DNA of 64,000 bases. Origin: VXNE01 sp965261535. GTDB lineage: Bacteria; Pseudomonadota; Gammaproteobacteria; Pseudomonadales; Azotimanducaceae. The notes below the pieces were generated by a model. The model saw only the letters and a program-made list of their open reading frames with translations. It ran no database searches and was not told the origin of the DNA. The stretch spans positions 3,658,001-3,722,000 of the forward strand of contig OZ253469.1 in NCBI GenBank assembly GCA_965261535.1, given 5' to 3'. The first letter of the stretch is position 1, and each line of letters opens with the position of its first letter. This document shows positions 43,237 to 50,832 of this stretch, piece by piece. The translations under genes were made by a program, and so were the position numbers.

Positions 43237-43347
43237 CGCCGCCTCCGCAGATGACGGGTGGATTCTATCCGAAGCGCGGAGGAAAAACGGTGTTCCAACC
43301 GGTTCGACAGGACAGGATAGCCGTCGGGTTTGTCCGATCACGGCGGG

Positions 43348-43440
43348 TTTACTTGATCGGCACTTGATCGAAATCGCCTTTGGAGAGGAAATCCCGTTGT
43401 ATATCAAAAAGTTGTGTACTTGACGGGTACTTGATCGAGA
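43348..43440. repeat. Left direct repeat flanking the HATPase gene
   Basis: This unit has three landmarks at fixed offsets: TTTACTTGATCGGCACTTGA then TCG (43348-43370), TTGTATATCA (43397-43406) and TACTTGA (43428-43434). The same landmarks occur at exactly the same offsets in 44662-44754. ACTTGATCG itself repeats with a 10-bp period, and TACTTGA with an 11-bp period, as in protein-binding sites on one DNA face. Between landmarks the two units differ strongly. Confidence 0.85.
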
Positions 43441-43502
43441 GCGCCATTGCCCGCAGACTTTAGGGGCAATGCGAGAAGCTCTGTTTGGCGTACGTGCGCA
43501 CC

Positions 43503-44670
43503 CATGAATACGCATCACTCTGATGACTACCTCGTCGGCCTCGTCCGAGAGTTCTGCAAGTACCCGCGCGAAACCGAGTGGGTTGGTAGCTACGTCAAGC
43601 CGCTTCGGGAATTCCCGGAAAAAGAGAGGGCGTTGTGGCGGGCGTTTGATCGCACACCCTTTGAGGAGGGAATCGCGGTTGAGCGGGCGTCTGATGATGA
43701 AGTCTTGGAGTTGCTGGACCACTCGACCTATTTCGACTTGCTGGGGCTGCCACGGCCCATCGGCGAGGAGGCCATTCTGGAGGCGCTTCTCGATGATCTC
43801 GTAATCCAGCGTTGCGATGCCGGGGGCTGGAGCATCACTAACTTGGATGCCGTGCTGCTTGTACGAAATCTCTCTGGAATCAGAAGGTTGACCCGAAAGA
43901 CTTTGCGCGTGGTTCAGTATCGAGGAACCAGTCGTCTCGCCGCGCTGCGTGAGATCGAAGGTGTTCAGGGCTATGCATCGGGGTTCGATGGATTGATCAG
44001 CCGCGTGATGGACTTGCTCCCCCGCCGGGAGGACATCGTCGGCGGGTTGCGCAAGACGACTTCCGCATTTCCTGAGTTGGCGGTGCGCGAGCTCTTGGCG
44101 AACGCGCTTATCCATCAGGACTTCCACGTTACGGGCGCTGGGCCGATGTTGGAGATATTCGACGACCGCGTTGAGATCACCAATCCCGGCGAGCCGCTAG
44201 TCGCCACGGAACGATTTCTGGACACGCCGCCAAAGTCCCGGAACGAAGGGCTCGCATCGCTCATGCGCCGGTTCGGGATCTGCGAGGAACGCGGCACCGG
44301 CATCGACAAGGTCGTCAACGAAATAGAACTTCTCCATCTCCCGCCACCGTTGTTCGAGGTTCCGCCGGGAAGCACGCGGACGATACTGTTCGCTCACAGA
44401 GACGTGCGCAGCATGGATACTGCGGAGAAGATTCGGGCCGTTTATCAACACGCCTGCTTGCGCTACGTGAATCGCAACTACCTCACCAACGCTTCACTGC
44501 GGGAACGATTCGACATTCGAGAGAACAACCGCGCATGGGTATCCAGGCTCATCCGTGCCGCAGTGCAAGCCGGTGTCATTGCGCCCTTCGATCCATCGGC
44601 CGCGCCGAAGATGATGCGCTATATGCCTTGGTGGTCGTCGCAAGGTGATTCCCGACCGCGATTTACTTGA
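43503..44670 (+). CDS. AlbA_2/HATPase_c_4 family protein lacking most of its AlbA domain
   Basis: The 389-residue protein keeps the family start (LVREFCKYPRETEWV), then jumps to FPEKERALWRAFDRTPFEEG. In relatives about 80-100 residues of the AlbA_2 nucleic-acid-binding domain lie between these parts. The rest is intact: winged-helix regions, the GHKL-type N-box VRELLANALIHQD, the G1-like DDRVEITNPG and EERGTGIDKVV, and a C-terminal helix-turn-helix region (TNASLRERFDIRENNRAWVS). The jump keeps the frame open. These proteins are putative transcription regulators often found in genomic islands. Its TGA stop lies inside the right direct repeat. Confidence 0.8.
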
Positions 44671-44754
44671 TCGGCACTTGATCGTAGACTTCGTTTTGAG
44701 AAATAAAATATTGTATATCAATGAGTTATTTATGTAACGGATACTTGACTAACG
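44662..44754. repeat. Right direct repeat flanking the HATPase gene
   Basis: Second copy of the repeat at 43348-43440, offset by 1314 bp. A 23-base block (44662-44684) is identical, TTGTATATCA (44711-44720) is identical, and TACTTGA (44742-44748) is identical, all with the same spacing. It begins nine bases inside the 3' end of the HATPase gene. The remaining 314-bp stretch to the next gene (44671-44984) is AT-rich at first and then shows no further gene. Confidence 0.85.
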
Positions 44755-44984
44755 GCGGGATTCACGGAGGAAGGGCAACCCCGCCCCAAGATGATGCAAA
44801 GGGATACGATCAGAGCGATAGGAATCGACCTCGTTGGCTTACGCGAGACGTCATTCGGTGAGCAGAGGGCTTCGCGATCACTTGACAAGGGGTTGGCACT
44901 AGCCGGCTTGTGCCAAATCCCGACCTGACAACGACGGCTTCATGGCCCACAATTCCAATCTTTCCCGCCTTCAAGGAGGAATCC

Positions 44985-46061
44985 ATGCTCGACCGCTTCA
45001 AAGTGACTGACGATATCGCTGTGCGGGTGGCGCCGGACGATATGCGCGTTACCGTAGTGAACCTGTTCAAGGCACTAGGTATGCGGGAGAAGGAGGCGGC
45101 ACAGTCCGCCGACGTGCTCATCTACGCCGATGTACGGGGCGTCGACACTCACGGTGTCAGCAACATGATGCGGGCGTACGTGGCAGGCTTGCAGGCGGGC
45201 CGGATCAATCCGACGCCAGAGTGGAAGATAACGCGGGATTTGGGCGCCGCGTTATCCGTGGACTGCGACGGAGGGCTCGGGTTGACGGTCGGACCGGCGG
45301 TGATGGACCTCGCTATTGAACGGGCGGGCCAGTATGGCGTCGGCGTCGCAGTGGCTTTCAACGGGGGTCACTACGGGGCGGCGGCGTATTTCGCGCATCG
45401 TGCGCTCGACCACGGGATGATCGGCATATCGATGACCTCTGGCGGCGTCTCGGGGGTGCCGACAGGCGGCGCGGAAGCGTTGCTCGGGCTGAACCCCATC
45501 GCCATCGCAGCACCGGCGGACCAGGAAGTGCCGTTCATCTTCGATGCGGCCATGAGTTCTGTGGCGGGTAACAAGATTCAGCTATTGCGGCGCATCGGCG
45601 GCAACATGGCCCCCGGATGGGTGGCGCTTGCGGACGGCACACCGGTGATGGAAGAGGCGCCCGTACCGGATAAATTCATGTACTTGCCATTGGGCGCCAC
45701 GCGAGAAACCGGTTCGCACAAGGGTTACGGGCTCATGGTGATGGTGGAGGTGCTGACCGCGATTCTGGGGGGCGATGGCGGCGGCCCCGACCGCCGCAGG
45801 CGTTCGACCCACTTCTTCATGGCGCTCGACACCAAGGCGTTCACGGAGCCGGATACCTTCACGCAGAACATGGACGCCTACCTGAAGCGCTTGCGAACCT
45901 GCAAGCCAGCACCCGGGGTGGATCGCGTTCTCTACTCCGGCATCCCCGAGTCGGAAACCGAGCTCGAGCGTACCGCCAACGGCATTCCCTACCATCCCGA
46001 AGTGATCGAGTGGTTCAAGGAGACTTGTGCGTCGATGGGAGTGGAGCACCGACTGTCGTAG
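44985..46061 (+). CDS. Malate/L-lactate dehydrogenase family (Ldh2) oxidoreductase
   Basis: The 358-residue protein has the Ldh2 fold: KALGMREKEAAQSADVLIYA, then DVRGVDTHGVSNMMRAYVAG with the catalytic His, VAFNGGHYGAAAYFAHRALD, and TGSHKGYGLMVMVEVLTAIL. These NAD(P)-dependent enzymes reduce 2-oxo acids or ureidoglycolate-like compounds. The substrate is not readable. AAGGAGGA at ideal spacing marks the ATG at 44985. It stands alone between the two accessory insertions. Confidence 0.9.
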   Translation: MLDRFKVTDDIAVRVAPDDMRVTVVNLFKALGMREKEAAQSADVLIYADVRGVDTHGVSNMMRAYVAGLQAGRINPTPEWKITRDLGAALSVDCDGGLGLTVGPAVMDLAIERAGQYGVGVAVAFNGGHYGAAAYFAHRALDHGMIGISMTSGGVSGVPTGGAEALLGLNPIAIAAPADQEVPFIFDAAMSSVAGNKIQLLRRIGGNMAPGWVALADGTPVMEEAPVPDKFMYLPLGATRETGSHKGYGLMVMVEVLTAILGGDGGGPDRRRRSTHFFMALDTKAFTEPDTFTQNMDAYLKRLRTCKPAPGVDRVLYSGIPESETELERTANGIPYHPEVIEWFKETCASMGVEHRLS

Positions 46062-46111
46062 CCGAACCGCGAAGCCAAGGTCGACAGGCTTGTCTGTTGA
46101 AATAGTACCCG

Positions 46112-46138
46112 CCCCCGGCACCGCGTGAGTGCCGAGGG
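46112..46138 (+). terminator. Hairpin after the Ldh2-family gene
   Basis: CCCCCGGCAC (46112-46121) and GTGCCGAGGG (46129-46138) pair with one mismatch around a 7-base loop, 50 bp after the stop codon. There is no T tract, so it is only a candidate terminator. Confidence 0.35.
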
Positions 46139-46216
46139 TGGCGGAATGACGGCGGAGGTTGGCCAAAACGACCTCGGCCAGTTTTGATATCGCTTGCCGT
46201 AGGTTCGTTCAGGTGA

Positions 46217-46280
46217 CACGGATGGCGAGGTGGCGATCGCCGGTCCCGTTCGTTGGCGGCGGATGGTGCGGTCGTCTATC
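46217..46280. repeat. Left imperfect flanking repeat of the RloA/RloB pair
   Basis: ACGGATGGCGAGGTGGCGAT and the following bases to TCGTCTATC resemble 48569-48628, sharing TTCGTTGGCGGCGG exactly and much of the rest with a few gaps. The copies bracket the two defence genes in the same orientation. Identity looks like about 70% by eye, so homology is not certain. The remainder of the 403-bp interval 46062-46464 holds the hairpin, operator and promoter listed separately. Confidence 0.4.
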
Positions 46281-46360
46281 CAATTCTCACGGAAGAGTCG
46301 CGTGGGCAGAGAGTCCGCTCATACGCTCTTTGGCCTAGGAAAGTACTGCAATAGACCGAA

Positions 46361-46413
46361 TTACGAGACTTTTTCTCGTAAATTGACCTGAAATGTAGGC
46401 TTCAAGCTATACT
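46361..46413 (+). promoter_or_regulatory. Palindromic operator and promoter of the RloA/RloB operon
   Basis: TTACGAGA (46361-46368), a five-base loop CTTTT and TCTCGTAA (46374-46381) form a perfect inverted repeat. It abuts TTGACC (46383-46388), a -35-like hexamer, with TATACT (46408-46413) as -10; the 19-bp spacing is rather long. This lies 50-100 bp upstream of the ATPase start. An operator next to the -35 site suggests repression, but no regulator gene is present in the pair. Confidence 0.5.
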
Positions 46414-46464
46414 CGGTGTCATGCTCTGTGGTATCAACCCTGTGGATTGAGAAGGGGGAACAAC

Positions 46465-47781
46465 ATGAGTGGGATCAGGCCAAGTCAAGCGCTCATTGAG
46501 TTCAGGGCGAGCAACGTGCGGTCTTACCGAGACGAGGTGTCCTTGTCGCTGCACGCGACGCGGCTCTCCAACAACGAGGTCGTTCGCGATCTACAAACCG
46601 CGTCGGCCGCGCCCGAGCGAGTGCTGCCGGTTGCCGGGGTCTTTGGAGCCAACGCATCGGGGAAGTCGACAATCCTGAAAGCGATGGCTGATATGCGAGC
46701 GGTGGTTCTCGGATCCTTCCGGCAAGGCACGCGGGACACAGCCATTCACCGGCATCCCTTCCTGCTCGATACCGAGTGCGAAGGAAGTCCCTCTGAATTC
46801 AGAGTGGAGTTGATCCTGAACGGCGTTTGGTGGCAATACGGCTTTGAGATCGACAACAAGCGGGTCTTCCGTGAATTCGCATATCACTATCCGCGCGGGC
46901 GTCAGGCGCTCGTTTTCGAGCGAGAAGGCGAAGTCTTGACTTTCGGTTCGGCATTCCGATCGATCGGCAAGGCTATCCGACCGCTCCTTCGCGAAAACGC
47001 TCTGCTGCTTTCGATCATTGGCGCAATCGAAGACGAGAGGATCGCGCCCCTATTCGATTGGTGGCGGTCAAATATGCTCATGGTAACCTCCGACAATAGG
47101 GTGATCCGCGCCGCCTTCACGGCGCGCCTCATTAAGGTCGATGACTCAAGGGATCGAGTCCTGGAACTACTTCGTGCTGCCGATCTGGGCTTGACAGATG
47201 CGGAGGTGGTTAAGCCGGATGCAGATGTGCTCGAGAAGCTACGGACGGCGGTACGCCTGATTCGAGATGAAGAAACTGGAGATGACGAAATCGTGATCGA
47301 GGATGTGGTCCAACTCTCTCATCGCAGCAAGGACGGAACCATCGCGCTCGATCCTGTTTTCGAGTCAATAGGTACCCAAGTGTGGGTTGGTTTGATCGGG
47401 CCGGTACTCGATGCCTTAGGTCGTGGCGGTGTTCTCTTGGTGGACGAACTCGATGCCAGCCTTCACCCGCTATTGGTTCGACGACTTGTGGAGTTGTTCC
47501 AAAGTCCCCGGACGAACCCTCGGTGCGCACAACTCATCTTCAATGCCCATGACATTGCCCTTCTTGAGGAGCACCAACCGTACGAACTTGGCCGGGATCA
47601 AATCTGGCTCGCGGAAAAGGGGGACGACGGAGCGAGCCGAATCTTCTCTCTCGCGGACTACCGGGCTCGTCGTGACGAATCCATCGGGCGACGTTATATG
47701 AGAGGCCGCTACGGGGCGATACCTAGGCTGACTCCAGCAGGATTCGACCGGGCAGTCCGCAGCCAAGAGATACCAGCCTAG
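46465..47781 (+). CDS. RloA-like AAA ATPase (AbiLi-type defence)
   Basis: This 438-residue ATPase is of the ABC/SMC-like AAA_15/AAA_21 type. It begins with FRASNVRSYRDEVSLSLHAT, then Walker A GVFGANASGKSTIL (61-68). Near the end are GGVLLVDELDASLHPLLVRR (Walker B and D-loop) and AQLIFNAHDIALLEE, the switch His. The central part is variable. Paired with an RloB-like protein, it matches the RloA/RloB or AbiLi/AbiLii phage-defence architecture. AAGGGGGA precedes the ATG at 46465. The RloB gene starts 24 bp downstream. Confidence 0.87.
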   Translation: MSGIRPSQALIEFRASNVRSYRDEVSLSLHATRLSNNEVVRDLQTASAAPERVLPVAGVFGANASGKSTILKAMADMRAVVLGSFRQGTRDTAIHRHPFLLDTECEGSPSEFRVELILNGVWWQYGFEIDNKRVFREFAYHYPRGRQALVFEREGEVLTFGSAFRSIGKAIRPLLRENALLLSIIGAIEDERIAPLFDWWRSNMLMVTSDNRVIRAAFTARLIKVDDSRDRVLELLRAADLGLTDAEVVKPDADVLEKLRTAVRLIRDEETGDDEIVIEDVVQLSHRSKDGTIALDPVFESIGTQVWVGLIGPVLDALGRGGVLLVDELDASLHPLLVRRLVELFQSPRTNPRCAQLIFNAHDIALLEEHQPYELGRDQIWLAEKGDDGASRIFSLADYRARRDESIGRRYMRGRYGAIPRLTPAGFDRAVRSQEIPA

Positions 47782-47805
47782 CGGTCACGCCGACGGAGGC
47801 GCGCA

Positions 47806-48438
47806 TTGCCGTCTAGGGCTAACCAAGCAAGACGTGGCGGGAAACGACGGCCCCGCACTCCGCGGAGGCGAATTGCTTTCAGAGAGCAGCGCTCCGTCAT
47901 TCGAATCCACACAGAAGGAAGCATTACCGAGCCACAGTATTTGAACATCATGGCTGGGTCGGGAGTGAGTCTCGACATCGGCACCACAGGTGCGACGACG
48001 CCAATGGCGCTCGTTCAGCAAGCTCGAGACGAGGTCAGGTGGAATCGGAGAGCACACGCGGACGACCGGTTCGACGAGATCTGGTGCGTCTTTGACCGCG
48101 ACGAGCATCCCCACTTCGAAGGGGCTATCCGAGAGGCTCGTGACAGCGGGATACAGACGGCTCCCTCGAATCCATGCTTTGAGCTCTGGCTTGTGCTTCA
48201 CGTAGGACCTCAGACGGCACACATCCACCGCCATGCGATTCAGCGGCGTTGTCAAGATTTGGGTTTGGTAGATGGCAAGGCCCTTGTCGAAGAGGCGCTC
48301 TCGAAATTGATTGAGGGCTACCCTGAAGCCAAGAAGAAAGCGCAAGCTCTCGACAGGATGCACAAAGAGAGTGGCTCTCCCGAAGGCGCTGATCCGAGCT
48401 CTGGCGTTTGGCGGCTTATTGATCGCTTGCAGCAGTGA
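47806..48438 (+). CDS. RloB-like TOPRIM-type protein (AbiLii-type defence)
   Basis: The 210-residue protein has a basic N-terminal tail (RRGGKRRPRTPRRR), then an RloB domain. IRIHTEGSITEPQYLNIM carries the catalytic Glu, IWCVFDRDEHPHFEGAIREA carries the D-x-D, and TAPSNPCFELWLVLHVG carries the conserved Asn-Pro and Glu. The fold is TOPRIM-like and is thought to be a nuclease. Its partner is the ATPase just upstream. TTG at 47806 is the start. After its stop, 48439-48754 (316 bp) has no gene and holds the right flanking repeat. Confidence 0.85.
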   Translation: MPSRANQARRGGKRRPRTPRRRIAFREQRSVIRIHTEGSITEPQYLNIMAGSGVSLDIGTTGATTPMALVQQARDEVRWNRRAHADDRFDEIWCVFDRDEHPHFEGAIREARDSGIQTAPSNPCFELWLVLHVGPQTAHIHRHAIQRRCQDLGLVDGKALVEEALSKLIEGYPEAKKKAQALDRMHKESGSPEGADPSSGVWRLIDRLQQ

Positions 48439-48568
48439 ACCTTCGCTGGTCATGCAACGCAGGCTTGGACCGGTAACGCGGGACTCTTGCTCAAGATGTC
48501 ACGCGGCGCAAATCCCAGCGCAGATTGGGCTGGACCTTGTCCCGTAGTCCGTTGTCGCGGTCCACTCG

Positions 48569-48628
48569 CACGGAGGCGAAGTCGTGATTGCGGACGTCCT
48601 TCGTTGGCGGCGGGTGTTGTCGTTCATC
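48569..48628. repeat. Right imperfect flanking repeat of the RloA/RloB pair
   Basis: ACGGAGGCGAAGTCGTGATT through TTCGTTGGCGGCGGGTGT to GTTCATC parallels 46217-46280. It lies in the 316-bp gene-free interval between rloB and the formate dehydrogenase operon. No other structure was noticed in that interval. Confidence 0.4.
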
Positions 48629-48754
48629 AGTGTATAGCGTGAAAGTCCGGCTGCAGTCCGCGTGTCTTTACATGTCGCTTGGCGCTACCTTTCCTTCGTG
48701 TCTGGGCGCGTGACCGTGTGATACATTCGACCTTTCGACCCTTGAGTTCCTCCT

Positions 48755-49417
48755 ATGGCGGCGGCCGAACCCGGCTTGGAAGAGACGAGTGTCCGCGACA
48801 TCGCGACATCCCGCGTCGATCAGATTGGCGGGACCATCGCGGCGCTATCCGATATCGTCCGTGCCTTCGGCTGTATTGAGCGGCGGCATATGGAGATCGT
48901 CGCGGATGTCTTCAATCTGACCGTTGCCGAGATTCGCGGCATCGTCAGCTTCTACTCCGACTTGCGTACGAAACGCGTGGGACGCAGACACATCCGCATC
49001 TGCCAGGCGGAAGCGTGTCAGGCGGTGGGCGGACGCGAACTGACCGCAGCGATTGCAGCCAGACTTGGCATCAATCTGGGCGAGACGGCGGCGGACGGAA
49101 GCGTCAGCCTGGAGTCGGTGTATTGTCTGGGACTCTGTACTTCGGGGCCAAGCGCCACCGTGGACGGTCGCGCTGTCGCCTACGCCACCGTCGAAGCGTT
49201 GATCGAGAGCCCTCAGCCGGGGAGCGCGAGGGGGAACCCCTCGCATGAAAACAGCCCTCAGCCGGGGAGCGCGAGGGGGAACCCCTCGCATGAAAACAGC
49301 CCTCAGCCGGGGAGCGCGAGGGGGAACCCCTCGCATGAGAGCAGCCCTCAGCCGGGGAGCGCGAGGGGGAACCCCTCGCATGAGAGCAGCCCTCAGCCGG
49401 GGAGCGCGAGGGGGTGA
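48755..49417 (+). CDS. fdsG: NAD-dependent formate dehydrogenase gamma subunit with repeat tail
   Basis: The first ~150 residues are a NuoE-like [2Fe-2S] subunit: AEIRGIVSFYSDLRTKRVGR, then ICQAEACQAVGGREL and VYCLGLCTSGPSATVDGRAV, which give the four cysteine ligands. FdsG normally ends about here. This protein runs on for ~70 residues made of near-perfect copies of the 15-residue unit SPQPGSARGNPSHEN. The extension is encoded by the 45-bp array at 49208-49428. FdsG passes electrons between FdsB flavin and FdsA. Its stop overlaps the fdsB GTG start in GTGA, so the subunits are translationally coupled. Confidence 0.9.
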   Translation: MAAAEPGLEETSVRDIATSRVDQIGGTIAALSDIVRAFGCIERRHMEIVADVFNLTVAEIRGIVSFYSDLRTKRVGRRHIRICQAEACQAVGGRELTAAIAARLGINLGETAADGSVSLESVYCLGLCTSGPSATVDGRAVAYATVEALIESPQPGSARGNPSHENSPQPGSARGNPSHENSPQPGSARGNPSHESSPQPGSARGNPSHESSPQPGSARG

Positions 49418-49428
49418 CCCCTCGCAGG
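49208..49428 (+). repeat. Tandem 45-bp hairpin repeats in the 3' end of fdsG
   Basis: Four complete 45-bp units start at 49208, 49253, 49298 and 49343, and a partial fifth at 49388. Each contains the perfect hairpin GCGAGGGG-GAA-CCCCTCGC (first copy 49226-49244). Units 1-2 end in AAAAC and units 3-4 in GAGAGC. In the fifth unit the loop is GTGA, which contains the fdsG stop codon (49415-49417) and the overlapping GTG start of fdsB. The unit length is a multiple of three, so the frame stays open. There are no spacers, so this is not CRISPR. Confidence 0.95.
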
Positions 49429-50832
49429 AAAATGAGCATTGCCAAGGTCCCGCGCGAGACACTCGCCATCGCTCTGGGGGCGGACGAACTTGCATCCGAG
49501 CTTGCGCGCTCGGGACACGAAGTGGTCCGCACCGGATCCTATGGCCTCTGCTGGGCGGAGCCCATGATCGAGATTGACGGCATCGCCTATGGCCCTGTCA
49601 CCGATCTCGCGAATCTCGATGCGGTAAGACTCGGCCCCGTCGACGCGCTCCCTGATCTCTCGGCGCAAGAGCGCAGGGTGTTCGACCGATGCGGCCGCGC
49701 GGACCCGTTCGACTACGACCCCGCATGGCTGCGTTCGCAACTCGAACGCGATCCCGTGGGCATCATCGACGAGATCGAGGCCAGCGGCTTGCGCGGCAGG
49801 GGAGGCGCGGGATTTCCGGCGCACATCAAGTGGCGCACGGTGCACGACACGCCGGCCGACGAGAAATATGTGGTGGTCAACGCGGACGAGGGCGACTCCG
49901 GCACGTTTGCGGATCGGCTCATCATGGAAGGCGATCCGTTCCGCCTGATCGAAGGCATGTTGCTTGCGGGACGCGCGGTTGGCGCGCGCAAGGGCATCGT
50001 TTACCTGCGCTCAGAATATCCGCTGGCAGCACAAATCTTCGCGCGGGCGATCAAATCTGCCCGCGGCATGCGCCTTTTGGAAACCTTCGACATCGAACTG
50101 TTTGTCGGCGCCGGTGCCTATATTTGCGGCGAGGAGACCTCGCTCCTCGAAAGCCTCGAAGGCAAACGCGGCGAAATACGCGTCAAACCACCTGTGCCCG
50201 CCGTGGCGGGCCTTTTCGGCAAGCCGACGCTGGTGCACAACGTCATCACGCTGTGCGCGGTGTCAAACATCCTGGAGAACGGCGGCGCGGCTTATGCCGC
50301 CCTCGGCGTGGGCGCGTCGACGGGGACCATGACGTTTCAACTCGCGGGCAATGTGGAGAAGGGCGCGCTGATCGAAGTCCCCTTCGGTATCTCTCTGCGC
50401 GCCCTGATCGAGGACTGGGGCGGCGGCACGCGCTCGGGGCGTCCGGTCGGCGCGGTCCAGGTGGGCGGCCCGCTGGGCGCCTATCTCAAGGACGAACAGC
50501 TCGATACGCCGATGACCTACGAGGCCCTCGCCGCCATCGGCGCCGGCGTTGGCCACGGCGGGATCGTGGTGTTCGACGACACCGTCGATCTGGTGCGGCA
50601 GGCCCACTATGCATTCGCGTTCTGCGCCCATGAGTCCTGCGGCAAGTGCACGCCGTGCCGGATTGGGGCGGTGCGGGGAAAGGAGATGGTGGAGGCGCTT
50701 ATGACGTCTCCCCAAAGCGGCGGTGAATTGGCTATCATCCGGGACCTTTGCGACGTGATGGAGCAAGCGAGTCTGTGCCAGATGGGCGGCATGACGCCTA
50801 TTCCGGTGCGCAGCGCACTTGGGTTGAAATGA
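49414..50832 (+). CDS. fdsB: NAD-dependent formate dehydrogenase beta subunit
   Basis: The 472-residue subunit joins a short thioredoxin-like N-terminus to a NuoF-like module. It shows the FMN/NADH-binding GLRGRGGAGFPAHIKWR, VVNADEGDSGTFADRL, FVGAGAYICGEETSLLESLE, and the [4Fe-4S] site ESCGKCTPCRIGAV. It transfers electrons from FdsG/FdsA to NAD+. The start may be GTG at 49414, overlapping the fdsG stop inside a hairpin, or ATG at 49432. Its stop overlaps the fdsA ATG by four bases. Confidence 0.94.
   Translation: MTPRRKMSIAKVPRETLAIALGADELASELARSGHEVVRTGSYGLCWAEPMIEIDGIAYGPVTDLANLDAVRLGPVDALPDLSAQERRVFDRCGRADPFDYDPAWLRSQLERDPVGIIDEIEASGLRGRGGAGFPAHIKWRTVHDTPADEKYVVVNADEGDSGTFADRLIMEGDPFRLIEGMLLAGRAVGARKGIVYLRSEYPLAAQIFARAIKSARGMRLLETFDIELFVGAGAYICGEETSLLESLEGKRGEIRVKPPVPAVAGLFGKPTLVHNVITLCAVSNILENGGAAYAALGVGASTGTMTFQLAGNVEKGALIEVPFGISLRALIEDWGGGTRSGRPVGAVQVGGPLGAYLKDEQLDTPMTYEALAAIGAGVGHGGIVVFDDTVDLVRQAHYAFAFCAHESCGKCTPCRIGAVRGKEMVEALMTSPQSGGELAIIRDLCDVMEQASLCQMGGMTPIPVRSALGLK

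Noticed and set aside
49208..49428. CRISPR-like array
   Set aside because: The units are contiguous with no spacers, in frame with fdsG, and no cas genes are near.
49104..49532. Repeat-containing minus-strand frames opposite fdsG
   Set aside because: They exist only because the 45-bp unit is open in several frames; there is no start site or family support.
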